DNA from: Anabaena sp. WA102
GTDB lineage: Bacteria > Cyanobacteriota > Cyanobacteriia > Cyanobacteriales > Nostocaceae
Assembly (NCBI RefSeq): GCF_001277295.1
Contig: NZ_CP011456.1
Location: 2,542,001 to 2,606,000 of the forward strand
Reading direction: 5' to 3'
Length of the DNA: 64,000 bases
The notes beneath the pieces are model-generated. The model was given only the letters and a program-made list of their open reading frames with translations, ran no database searches and was not told the DNA's origin. A program made the position numbers and the translations under genes. Shown piece after piece: positions 28,108-35,890 of this stretch; position 1 is the first letter of the stretch, and each line of letters starts with the position of its first letter.

Positions 28108-29100
28108 ATGACTAGCAATTTAGAGGATCAACTTTTAGCATTACGGCAAGAAGGAGAAACAGCGATCGCCTCTGCTGATAGCCTAGAACGCCTAGAAGAA
28201 CTTAGAGTCAACTATTTAGGCAAAAAAGGGCAATTGGGGGCGCTATTGCGAAGTATGGGGCAAATGAGCGCGGAAGAACGGCCTAAAATTGGAGCGATCG
28301 CTAACACAGTCAAAGAAGCCATTCAAAACAGCCTTGACCAGCAACGCACAACCCTAGAATCTGCTCAAATTCAGGCACAGCTAGAGGCGGAAACCATAGA
28401 TGTCACCATGCCCGGTATTTACCGTCCCCAAGGTCGGATTCATCCCCTCAATGGCATTATTGACCAAACCCTAGATATCTTTGTCGGCATGGGTTACACC
28501 GTTGCCCAAGGATCAGAAATGGAAACAGATTACTACAATTTTGAAGCACTTAACACCCCCCCAGATCATCCAGCCCGTGATATGCAAGATACCTTCTATT
28601 TACCAGATGGTAATTTATTACGGACTCATACTTCCTCAGTGCAAATTCGCTATATGGAAAAGGAAGAACCACCCATTCGAGTTGTTGCCCCAGGTCGAGT
28701 ATATCGCAGAGATGATGTAGATGCGACCCACTCAGCAGTTTTTCATCAAATCGAACTTTTAGCCATAGATGAAGGACTAACTTTTACAGACCTGAAAGGA
28801 ACTGTCAAAATCTTTTTACAATCAATATTTGGCGACTTACCAATTCGCTTTCGTGCCAGTTATTTCCCTTTTACTGAACCTTCTGCCGAAGTAGATTTAC
28901 AGTGGAAAGGACGTTGGTTAGAAGTCATGGGTTGCGGAATGGTTGACCCCAATGTTTTAAAATCTGTCGGTTATGACCCCGAAGTTTATAGCGGCTTTGC
29001 TGCTGGTTTTGGTGTAGAACGTTTTGCTATGGTATTACACCAAATTGATGATATTCGCCGTTTATATAACAGCGATTTGCGCTTCTTACAACAATTTTAA
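28108..29100 (+). CDS. pheS: Phenylalanyl-tRNA synthetase alpha subunit
   Basis: Catalytic subunit of the (alpha-beta)2 enzyme that charges tRNA-Phe, 330 residues. After an N-terminal coiled coil (~1-85), the class II core is plain: PGRIHPLNGIIDQTLDIF-like segment, DTFYLPDGNLLRTHTSSVQI (motif 2 region), GRVYRRDDVDATHSAVFHQI, and motif 3 GFAAGFGVERFAMVL. Length and order are normal. The pheT gene for the beta subunit is not adjacent. A heptamer array ends at the ATG, so the leader is repeat-derived. Confidence 0.97.
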   Translation: MTSNLEDQLLALRQEGETAIASADSLERLEELRVNYLGKKGQLGALLRSMGQMSAEERPKIGAIANTVKEAIQNSLDQQRTTLESAQIQAQLEAETIDVTMPGIYRPQGRIHPLNGIIDQTLDIFVGMGYTVAQGSEMETDYYNFEALNTPPDHPARDMQDTFYLPDGNLLRTHTSSVQIRYMEKEEPPIRVVAPGRVYRRDDVDATHSAVFHQIELLAIDEGLTFTDLKGTVKIFLQSIFGDLPIRFRASYFPFTEPSAEVDLQWKGRWLEVMGCGMVDPNVLKSVGYDPEVYSGFAAGFGVERFAMVLHQIDDIRRLYNSDLRFLQQF

Positions 29101-29283
29101 TATCCAGGTGGGCATAAGTTCTGCCTGGGAATGATAGCGAAGCGTGGCGTTAGCCATATTCCCAGTCTCATAGCAAAAGTTGTCTTTTGATGACTGAATA
29201 ATCTTGAGTCTACTAAAGTAGACTTTGGTTATTAGCCCTGATAGCGTAGCGTGGCGTAAGCCATAATTCATTTCTGGGCGGGG
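29101..29283. mobile_element. Miniature element, family F, with two nested small repeats
   Basis: Ends contain TGCCTGGGAATGA on the left and ATTCATTTCTGGGCGGG on the right; the middle has AGTCTACTAAAGTAGACT. It aligns to 39283-39408. Relative to that copy it contains two clean 23 bp insertions, at 29135-29157 and 29242-29264, each a TAGCG(A/T)AGCGTGGCGT-type dispersed repeat. Confidence 0.75.
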
Positions 29284-29330
29284 TTTACCCGCCCTTGATA
29301 AAGGTTCTCATTCCCCTTTCCTTGCTACAG

Positions 29331-29894
29331 TTATGAATCAAAACTCAACCAACCAAAAATTTCCTTAACTGTTAATTCTAAATTTATATTTTCCAAAATT
29401 GGTAATTTATCATCACCTTCATATATTTCAATTTTTTGTCCAGGAAATACAGCCAATACACTTTCTTCTTCTGGGTTTAATAACCAACCTAACTCAGTTC
29501 CATGTCGGGAACAATGCAATAATTTTGTTAATACTTTTTTCTGTGGTTGTTCAGGAGAAAGAATCTCTATTACCCAGTCAGGATGAATTTCAAAGCGGTT
29601 AGCAATTTTCCCAGATTCAGTTGTGGGAATTCTCTCCCACCGGAACACCGCAATATCAGGAACAATGGTACTACCACCAAAAGTACAGCGTAGTTCGGAG
29701 AAAGCTATAGCAATTTTTTGACTTCTGGTTAGTCCATTGACAACTTCAATAAAAGTAGTCTGAATTAAGCTATGTTCACCCTGTGGCATAGGTTTTTGTA
29801 GGATTTCCCCCTTAATAAATTCTGATGCTGGTTTAGTTTCTGGTAACTTGAGAAAATTTTCTAGTGTAATCTGGCGTTCAGTGGCTATAGTCAT
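29331..29894 (-). CDS. Uma2 family (DUF820) putative endonuclease
   Basis: 187-residue PD-(D/E)XK-fold protein of the Uma2 family, greatly expanded in cyanobacteria. Characteristic segments are ITLENFLKLPETKPASEFIKG, IVPDIAVFRWERIP (the PDIAV motif with the catalytic Asp), DWVIEILSPEQ and LGWLLNPEEESVLAVF. The catalytic Lys in the usual S-(P/R)-x-x-x-x-x-K region is less clear here (SPEQPQKKVLTKL). Role unknown; it is often dispersed like a mobile or accessory gene. Single gene. Confidence 0.88.
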   Translation of the reverse strand: MTIATERQITLENFLKLPETKPASEFIKGEILQKPMPQGEHSLIQTTFIEVVNGLTRSQKIAIAFSELRCTFGGSTIVPDIAVFRWERIPTTESGKIANRFEIHPDWVIEILSPEQPQKKVLTKLLHCSRHGTELGWLLNPEEESVLAVFPGQKIEIYEGDDKLPILENINLELTVKEIFGWLSFDS

Positions 29895-30235
29895 AATTGG
29901 TAACTAGAAAGCATAGTTATATTATCAACGATAACCATACCTTCGCCATTTTTTGTAGGTTGGATGAAGCGACAGCGCAATTATATTGGAATGTTTCTTG
30001 GTTCTACAATACACATTCAATACTTGTCGGTTAAGGAAATGTAGGTTGGGTTGAGCGATAGCGAAACCCAACAAAATCCTTGATAATGTTGGGTTTCGTT
30101 CCGATTGCTTGGCGTTCACGCAGTGTCCCGCAGGGATACGTTTACGTTCCACAACCCAACCTACCATATAATGACTTTTCAGGCTTAACCGAGCAGTATT
30201 GAATACACATTTTGGTTATCTCACGTCTACCTACT

Positions 30236-30337
30236 TAGTGCCGCTAGGCGAAAATCAAAAGTCAAAGGTCAAAACGAAGACGGTATAAGCTTTTGGGAGA
30301 TTTATAGTGGTTGGTTTATTTTCGCCGTGCTGTATTA
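30236..30337. mobile_element. Miniature element, family D (copy 1 of 2)
   Basis: About 102 bp, from TAGTGCCGCTAGGCGAAAA to the inverse-matching TTTTCGCCGTGCTGTATTA. It shares its interior (AAAGTCAA heptamers, then GAAGACGGTATAAGCTTTTG and GGTTGGTTTATTT) with the inverted copy at 60189-60297. Confidence 0.7.
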
Positions 30338-30507
30338 ATAGTTTTAAGATACAAATCTTTACAAAGATTTATCATTCGTCAGGAAAGTAAATCTAAAGAA
30401 ATAGTTAAGGAATTATCAAATTCGCAAAAAATCAGAGATTATTAATTTCAATAACATCAGGGTCAGCCTAAAAAGACCCTAGCAGATAATAGATAAATAT
30501 AAACCCG

Positions 30508-30556
30508 TACAGCGCCAACCTTCACCATAGAGGGATTGGTGCTGTATAATTTTTTG
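30508..30556 (+). terminator. Strong rho-independent-type hairpin 25 bp before proB
   Basis: GTACAGCGCCAACC pairs with GGATTGGTGCTGTA around a ~12 nt loop, directly followed by TAATTTTTTG. No plus-strand gene ends nearby: pheS stops 1.4 kb upstream. The hairpin may therefore terminate a short unrecognised RNA or act as a leader attenuator for proB. Confidence 0.55.
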
Positions 30557-30580
30557 GGAATAACAACTGACCACTAACTA

Positions 30581-31690
30581 ATGACCAAAACAATTGTTGT
30601 TAAAATCGGTACTTCTAGCCTTACTCAACCAGAAACAGGACAATTAGCCCTTTCTAGTATTGCTACTTTAGCGGAAACCCTCTGTGATTTGAGACGACAG
30701 GGACATCGGGTAATTTTAGTTTCTTCTGGCGCGGTGGGAGTCGGTTGTGCGCGGTTAGGGTTAACGGAACGTCCCAAAACTATAGCTTTAAAACAGGCTG
30801 TAGCAGCAGTTGGACAGGGTAGATTAATGCGTATATATGATGATTTATTTAGTATTCTCCAACAACCAATTGCTCAAGTATTATTAACTAGGGCAGATTT
30901 GGTACAACGTAGCCGCTATCTGAATGCTAATAATACTTTTCAAGAATTACTAGGTTTGGGAGTAATTCCTATAGTTAATGAAAATGATACAGTAGCGGTA
31001 GAAGAATTAAAATTTGGGGATAATGATACCCTGTCTGCATTAGTAGCTAGTTTAGTAGAAGCAGATTGGTTATTTTTATTAACGGATGTTGATAGATTAT
31101 ATTCAGCCGATCCTCGTTCCGTACCCGATGCTAAACCGATTAGTTTAGTTAGTAGTATGCAAGAACTGACAGATTTACAGATTCAAACTGGTGGACAGGG
31201 TTCTCAATGGGGGACTGGAGGGATGATGACTAAAATTTCGGCAGCGAGAATTGCGATCGCTGCTGGTATCCGTACAGTCATTACTCAAGGACAGTTTCCC
31301 CGAAACATTGAAAAAATTATTCAAGGGGAACTCATTGGTACACATTTTGCACCGCAACCAGAACCAACCTCAGCCCGCAAACGTTGGATAGCCTATGGTT
31401 TGATTCCTGGAGGAAAATTATATTTAGACGAGGGGGCGATCGCTGCCGTTGTCAAAGCGGGAAAATCCTTACTAGCAGCGGGAATTAAAGCCGTAGAAGG
31501 GGAATTTGACAATCAAGAGGCGGTGCAATTGTGTGATAGTAATGGTGATGAAATTGCTAGAGGATTAGTGAATTATAATAGTGAAGAATTGCAGAAAATT
31601 TGCGGACGACATTCACGGGAAATCCCCTCAATTCTGGGTTATGAAGGCGCAGATACTGTGATTCACCGAGATAACTTAGTTTTAATTTAA
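30581..31690 (+). CDS. proB: Glutamate 5-kinase
   Basis: First enzyme of proline biosynthesis (glutamate + ATP to gamma-glutamyl phosphate), 369 residues. The N-terminal amino-acid-kinase domain (~1-255) shows VVKIGTSSLTQPETGQLA, VSSGAVGVG, IVNENDTVAVEELKFGDND and GTGGMMTKISAARIA. The C-terminal PUA domain (~275-365) has GAIAAVVKAGKSLLAAGIKA and GLVNYNSEEL. The strong hairpin just upstream might attenuate it; feedback control by proline is known for the family but not visible here. Confidence 0.96.
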   Translation: MTKTIVVKIGTSSLTQPETGQLALSSIATLAETLCDLRRQGHRVILVSSGAVGVGCARLGLTERPKTIALKQAVAAVGQGRLMRIYDDLFSILQQPIAQVLLTRADLVQRSRYLNANNTFQELLGLGVIPIVNENDTVAVEELKFGDNDTLSALVASLVEADWLFLLTDVDRLYSADPRSVPDAKPISLVSSMQELTDLQIQTGGQGSQWGTGGMMTKISAARIAIAAGIRTVITQGQFPRNIEKIIQGELIGTHFAPQPEPTSARKRWIAYGLIPGGKLYLDEGAIAAVVKAGKSLLAAGIKAVEGEFDNQEAVQLCDSNGDEIARGLVNYNSEELQKICGRHSREIPSILGYEGADTVIHRDNLVLI

Positions 31691-31780
31691 ATACAGGATT
31701 TCTTGTAGTAGGGGCGGGGTTTCCCCACCCAGGAGTCAGGAGAAGAAAGAAGAAAATCACCAATTACCAATTACCAAATT

Positions 31781-32968
31781 GTGAATCTACTCCGTTTAAT
31801 CCCAATTTTTGATAATTCTGTTTCTAGCTGGGGTTTAGAAGCCCGATTGTTGCGCTGGCTAACATTAACGTGGATGTTTATTGGCTTAATCATCCTCTTT
31901 TCCGCATCCTATCCCGTTGCTGATGCCCGTCATGGTGACGGTTTGTATTATTTTAAACGGCAAATTCTTTGGGCTATAGCTTCCTTAATTATTTTCAACA
32001 TCATTGTTAATCTGCCATTGCGAAAAATCTTGGGTGTATCTCATTGGTTTTTAATATTTTTTCTGATGCTGATTTTTCTGACATTAATACCAGGATTAGG
32101 AAAAAAAGCCTTTGATGCTGCTAGGTGGATAGCCATTGGCCCCATTCCTATCCAACCATCAGAATTAATTAAACCCTTTTTAGTTTTACAAAGCGCCACA
32201 CTTTTTGGCCAGTGGGAAAAACGACCTTGGGGAATTCGTTTATCTTGGTTGGGTGTTTTTGGTCTTGTGCTTTTAGGAATTCTTGCCCAACCTAACTTAA
32301 GTACCACAGCACTTTGCGGCATGACAATTTGGTTCATTGCCTTAGCAGCAGGAATACCATATAAATATTTGGGAGGAACAGCCTTTGGTGGTCTGCTTTT
32401 AGCATTACTCAGTATTAGTATCAAAGAATATCAACGTAAACGCATTATGTCCTTTATGAATCCTTGGGGGGATGCCACAGGAGATGGTTATCAGTTAGTA
32501 CAAAGTTTATTAGCCGTAGGTTCAGGGCAAACTTGGGGGTCGGGATTTGGACTTTCTCAACAAAAGTTATTCTATTTACCAATTCAAGATACTGATTTTA
32601 TCTTCGCAATTTTTTCCGAAGAATTTGGTTTTATTGGCGGTATTTTACTCTTGCTAATGTTAGCAATATTTGCCACTTTAGGATTAATTATTGCCCTTAA
32701 ATCCAAAAATCTCACATCCAAATTAGTAGCAATTGGTGTAGTAGTTGTCATGATTGGCCAATCACTATTACATATTGGTGTAACTACAGGTGCGTTACCA
32801 ACTACAGGCTTACCTTTACCTATGTTTAGTTATGGTGGTAATTCGATGGTTGCTAGTTTGGTATCTTCTGCGTTATTAATTCGAGTAGCTAGGGAGGGTA
32901 GTGAAGCAGAAGTAGTCCCTTTACGAAGAACACCGTCTGAACCTCGGACAAGAAGACGATTTTTTTAG
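31781..32968 (+). CDS. ftsW: Septum-peptidoglycan polymerase FtsW (SEDS family)
   Basis: Polytopic inner-membrane glycosyltransferase of cell division, 395 residues with about ten transmembrane helices. SEDS motifs are visible: FSASYPVADARHGDGLYYFKRQ, GPIPIQPSELIKP, AQPNLSTTALCG, GDGYQLVQSLLAVGSGQTWG, DTDFIFAIFSEEFGF and GALPTTGLPLPMFSYGGNS. The start is GTG 31781 (VNLLRLIPIFDNSV); no better ATG precedes it. It follows proB by 90 bp, which includes a short tandem-repeat stretch. FtsW is preferred over RodA because of the cyanobacterial N-terminus, a family inference. Confidence 0.92.
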   Translation: MNLLRLIPIFDNSVSSWGLEARLLRWLTLTWMFIGLIILFSASYPVADARHGDGLYYFKRQILWAIASLIIFNIIVNLPLRKILGVSHWFLIFFLMLIFLTLIPGLGKKAFDAARWIAIGPIPIQPSELIKPFLVLQSATLFGQWEKRPWGIRLSWLGVFGLVLLGILAQPNLSTTALCGMTIWFIALAAGIPYKYLGGTAFGGLLLALLSISIKEYQRKRIMSFMNPWGDATGDGYQLVQSLLAVGSGQTWGSGFGLSQQKLFYLPIQDTDFIFAIFSEEFGFIGGILLLLMLAIFATLGLIIALKSKNLTSKLVAIGVVVVMIGQSLLHIGVTTGALPTTGLPLPMFSYGGNSMVASLVSSALLIRVAREGSEAEVVPLRRTPSEPRTRRRFF

Positions 32969-33057
32969 CGTAAAACATCTATCCCGCAAAGAACTCAAGT
33001 CATCTCATTCCCAGTCTCTGACTGGGAATGAATTCTAGAAGGCTCTGACTTCAATGA

Positions 33058-33209
33058 TAAGTAATTGGACAAAAATATTTACAGTCATTGCGAGGGAAGG
33101 GAAGCAATCACAACCCTTGCGATTGCTTCATTTCACTTCGTTATATATGGCTAACGCCACGCTGCGCTAACGCAATGACATTGTGTAATTAATTCTGTCT
33201 CACTACTTA
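33058..33209 (+). mobile_element. Miniature inverted-repeat element, family A (copy 2 of 3)
   Basis: 152 bp, same ends (TAAGTAATTGGACA and the inverse of TAAGTAGTGAGACAGAATTA) and orientation as 9410-9561, with only scattered differences. It includes an internal dispersed repeat (ATGGCTAACGCCACGCTGCG). It lies between ftsW and the hicA remnant. Confidence 0.88.
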
Positions 33210-33306
33210 TTAGAGGCAGAGCCTCATTAACTGCATTCCTAGTCAGAGACTAGGAACGATGAGATGCTTCGTTTCGATTCGCTACACTCAGCATGACAAA
33301 ACAGGA

Positions 33307-33450
33307 TCATTTATTTTCTGGCTTACTCTTACCATTTTCTCCTAATCTCCGCAATTTAATATGACTACCTTTTTGGATAATAATTTCAAAACCAAAGCGA
33401 TTAAAAATATCAATGATTTCCTGTGCTGATAATCTTCTTAACTTAGCCAT
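33307..33450 (-). pseudogene. hicA: HicA-type toxin gene, 3'-truncated
   Basis: HicA toxins are small double-stranded-RNA-binding-fold mRNases. The N-terminal half is intact (MAKLRRLSAQEIIDIFNRFG, then FEIIIQKGSHIKLRR) including the catalytic Gly-Ser-His motif. After GENGKSKPENK the frame stops at 47 codons, whereas full-length HicA has ~65-80 with a conserved VPxHxELxxGTL region, which is missing. The start at 33450 overlaps the end of hicB by 8 bp, the usual hicBA coupling. It is probably inactive. Confidence 0.75.
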
Positions 33451-33673
33451 AAATCGGCTGTAATTCAAAAATAAAACGAATAGTTGGATGTTCAATTAAT
33501 CCAAAATCCTGTGGATTTTCCCCTTCTAAATGCAAAAAAAAAGCATCGGTACAATTTTTCACAACTTCATCTAAAGTATCCCCTTGAGTAACAACAGAAA
33601 TTTCTACACACTCAGCCACATAACCAAAATCGTCACCTGTATGAATTATGGCGGTAATACTTTTTTTGTTCAT
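33443..33673 (-). CDS. hicB: HicB-type antitoxin
   Basis: 76-residue partner of HicA with the partial RNase H-like fold: MNKKSITAIIHTGDDFGYVA, ECVEISVVTQGDTLDEVVKN and EGENPQDFGL. ATG 33673 is chosen over upstream in-frame codons because the HicB domain begins there. No clear C-terminal DNA-binding domain is present. The leader just upstream is homologous to the leader of the other small antitoxin-like gene at 42496-42726, part of the larger enolase-region duplication. Confidence 0.8.
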   Translation of the reverse strand: MNKKSITAIIHTGDDFGYVAECVEISVVTQGDTLDEVVKNCTDAFFLHLEGENPQDFGLIEHPTIRFIFELQPIYG

Positions 33674-34744
33674 AAATAATCTCTGTAATTTTAGGAAAAT
33701 TATAACATAAGCAGATTTAGAAATATATGTCAGAATCAGGATATCCAGGATTTGAGGATTTACAGGATTTTGTACATAAATATTGAAAATAGCAATTGAT
33801 GTATGCAAAATCAGTAAAGTATCAATAAATAATCCTGTACATCCTTTAATCCTGAGCATCCTGATTCTGACAAAATAAATTATCAATAAATAATCCTGTC
33901 AATCCTTTAATCCTGTACATCCCGATTCTGACAAATTCCATGTTTCCTTCCATACTCAGCGAGCATTATCACCCGTCACGATTGGAAATCTTCTTTAATC
34001 TCAGCCGATTTTCCCCCAGAAACACATAAACTAGCGATTGGGTTATTAGTAAACTGTAAAGGTTAAACCCTGACGACATACTCAAAATCAAGGACAAACC
34101 ACGAATGACTAAATTTCTAGACACCGCTATTGAAGCCATTGTCTCCCGCGAAATCCTCGACTCACGGGGAAGACCTACACTAGAAGCGGAAGTACATTTA
34201 GCTGGTGGTGCAGTCGGACTCGCACAAGTTCCTAGCGGTGCTTCCACAGGCACATTTGAGGCTCATGAACTGCGAGATGGGGATAAAAGCCGTTATGGTG
34301 GTAAAGGAGTCCTCACGGCGGTAAAAAACGCCAATGAGATATTAGCACCCAAATTATTAGGTTTGGATGTCCTCAACCAAGAACTGTTAGACCGGACAAT
34401 GATTGCTACAGATGGTTCAGCTAACAAATCTAACTTAGGTGCAAATGCCATTTTAGGTATTTCCTTAGCAGCAGCCAAAGCAGGTGCAGCAGCTTTAGAT
34501 ATTCCTCTCTATCGCTATTTGGGTGGACCTTTGGCGAATTTATTGCCAGTCCCCTTAATGAATGTGATCAACGGTGGAGCGCACGCATCTAATAACGTTG
34601 ACTTTCAAGAGTTTATGATTGTCCCTATCGGTGCGCCTTCTTTCAAAGAAGCTTTGCGTTGGGGTGCGGAAGTATTTGCCACTCTCAGCAAAGTGTTAGA
34701 TGATAAAGGTTTGCTGACAGGTGTAGGTGATGAAGGTGGTTTTT
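33674..34744 (+). repeat. Direct repeat, copy 1: leader + enolase promoter + enolase 5' half
   Basis: This interval aligns with ~42727-43818. From ~33935 to 34744 the two are nearly identical: 6 differences in the 640 coding bases, all at third codon positions, and a few in the leader. Further upstream the similarity falls off but is still clear (shared CAGGATATCCAGGATTTGAG and AATAATCCTGTACATCC blocks). Identity ends abruptly after GATGAAGGTGGTTTT. The offset between copies is 9,074 bp. Confidence 0.93.
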
Positions 34745-34749
34745 GTTAG
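34105..34749 (+). pseudogene. eno: Enolase 5' fragment (213 of 429 codons)
   Basis: The first 213 codons are identical in protein sequence to the complete enolase at 43179-44468, ending ...GVGDEGGF, then a Cys codon and a stop formed by foreign sequence. It keeps the N-terminal domain and the SGASTGTFEA loop but lacks the metal ligands and most of the barrel, so it cannot be an active enolase. Promoter and leader are also duplicated, so it may still be transcribed, possibly through into xisH-xisI 28 bp downstream. Confidence 0.95.
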
Positions 34750-34776
34750 GCTAAAGTTAATATTCTTGATTTAGTA

Positions 34777-35196
34777 ATGCCACAGTACGATTTATATCAC
34801 AATCAAGTTAAAAATGCTCTAACCAAAGATGGATGGGTAATTACCGATGACCCCTTTATACTAGAATACAAAGGCTTGCGTTTATATGCTGATTTAGGAG
34901 CAGAAAAATTATTTGCTGCCCAGAAGATGCAGCAAAAGATTGTAATTGAAATAAAAGTTTTTAATAGCCCTTCTTTAATTACAGAATTAGAAAAAACATT
35001 AGGACAATATAATATTTATGTTAGTTTAATTAAAAGAATCAATCCAGAACGTAAATTATATTTAGCGATTCCTGAAGCTGCTTATCAAGACTTTTTTCTT
35101 AAACCAGCTATTCAAGATATTTTAAGTGATCAACAGCAGATTAATTACATTATTTTCGATCCAATTCAGGAGGTAATTGTACAATGGATAAGTTAG
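34777..35196 (+). CDS. xisH: XisH-family fdxN-element excision controlling factor
   Basis: 139 residues, full length for XisH. The fold is endonuclease-like: DLYHNQVKNALTKDGWVITD, LYADLGAEKLFAAQK, IVIEIKVFNSPSLITELEKT and LGQYNIYVSLI. The DxG...E-x-K arrangement resembles PD-(D/E)XK nucleases. In Anabaena, xisH and xisI are required with the recombinase XisF for excision of the fdxN element in heterocysts. The gene starts 32 bp after the end of the duplicated enolase segment and overlaps xisI by 13 bp. No xisF-like recombinase is in the window. Confidence 0.93.
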   Translation: MPQYDLYHNQVKNALTKDGWVITDDPFILEYKGLRLYADLGAEKLFAAQKMQQKIVIEIKVFNSPSLITELEKTLGQYNIYVSLIKRINPERKLYLAIPEAAYQDFFLKPAIQDILSDQQQINYIIFDPIQEVIVQWIS

Positions 35197-35519
35197 AAAA
35201 ATACAGAAGAATTATAATTAGTATTGTTGGAAATCACGCTAAGTATAAACCTAGTCATGGAAAAATTGAGGCTTTATGTATTTGTGATCAAGAATCTGAT
35301 AATTATTTGTTAATGGATACAGGTTGGGATAAAACAGGTAGGGTTCATGCAGTGGTGTTTCATCTGCGAATTATTGATGGTAAAATCTGCATTGAATGGG
35401 ATGGTACAGAAAGGGGGATAACTGCGGAATTATTGGAATTAGGAGTAGAAAAGGATGATATTATTTTAGGGTTTATTCGTCCTGAATATCGGCAGTTTAC
35501 AGATTTTTCTGTAGCTTAA
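35184..35519 (+). CDS. xisI: XisI-family fdxN-element excision controlling factor
   Basis: 111 residues, full length. Family motifs are present: MDKLEKYRRIIISIVGNHAK, DNYLLMDTGWDKTGRVHAVV, FHLRIIDGKICIEWDGTERG and LGFIRPEYRQFTDFSVA. Translation is probably coupled to xisH because the start lies inside the xisH 3' end. XisH/XisI pairs are scattered in many copies in filamentous cyanobacteria; whether this pair controls any DNA rearrangement is unknown. Confidence 0.93.
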   Translation: MDKLEKYRRIIISIVGNHAKYKPSHGKIEALCICDQESDNYLLMDTGWDKTGRVHAVVFHLRIIDGKICIEWDGTERGITAELLELGVEKDDIILGFIRPEYRQFTDFSVA

Positions 35520-35581
35520 AATAAAGTGTAAAATAAAATCAGAAGTTTTGGAAAAAATTATGACAAATACGTTGAGGAATA

Positions 35582-35890
35582 TCATAACTCATTGTGATGA
35601 TGTGCTTTTAATAAATGTTCTTCAGCCATTTCTTTTTTGACATCTTGAATTAAATCAATAATTTGCTCATGGGAATTATATCCTGTATTATCTAAGGATT
35701 CTTTTACCTGTGCTGCTAATATTTCTAGGGGAATTAATGTTTGTTCCTGAAAATTTTCTTGAGGATTTTTGGTAACAGCTTGTGTTAAAATTAGTTTCAA
35801 CTCAGTCTCTAGAGTACGTCCATGTTGTTCTGCTTGATATCTGAGATTTTCGACTAAGTTGGGTTCTAAGTTATCTAGAATTATTTTCAT
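35582..35890 (-). CDS. FitA-like ribbon-helix-helix antitoxin (orphan)
   Basis: 102 residues. The N-terminus IILDNLEPNLVENLRYQAEQ, HGRTLETELKLIL is the FitA/Arc-type ribbon-helix-helix DNA-binding fold of VapB-like antitoxins. The longer C-terminal half (KESLDNTGYNSHEQIIDLIQ, DVKKEMAEEHLL) would normally contact a toxin. No PIN-domain or other toxin gene follows on the minus strand: the next bases run into xisI from the other direction. It is therefore either an orphan or an antitoxin-like regulator. Confidence 0.7.
   Translation of the reverse strand: MKIILDNLEPNLVENLRYQAEQHGRTLETELKLILTQAVTKNPQENFQEQTLIPLEILAAQVKESLDNTGYNSHEQIIDLIQDVKKEMAEEHLLKAHHHNEL

Larger units (their letters stand above)
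29895..30580. repeat. Repeat-rich intergenic region upstream of proB
   Basis: 30041-30164 is an inverted-repeat element with ends GTAGGTTGGGTTGAGCGATA and the inverse of CCACAACCCAACCTAC, containing GAAACCCAACA/TGTTGGGTTTC arms. This type is common in cyanobacteria. 30236-30337 is a family D element and 30508-30556 a strong hairpin with a T tract, listed separately. The minus-strand frame over 29925-30167 is only the element read through. Confidence 0.7.

Noticed and set aside
29925..30167. 80-codon minus-strand frame before proB
   Set aside because: It is the GTAGGTTGGG inverted-repeat element read through, with no protein signature.
34105..35519. A fdxN-like element interrupting enolase, to be excised by XisF
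   Set aside because: The downstream enolase copy is already complete with its own promoter and no recombinase gene is present, so this is a duplication rather than a simple interruption; the xisHI link is kept only as a hypothesis.
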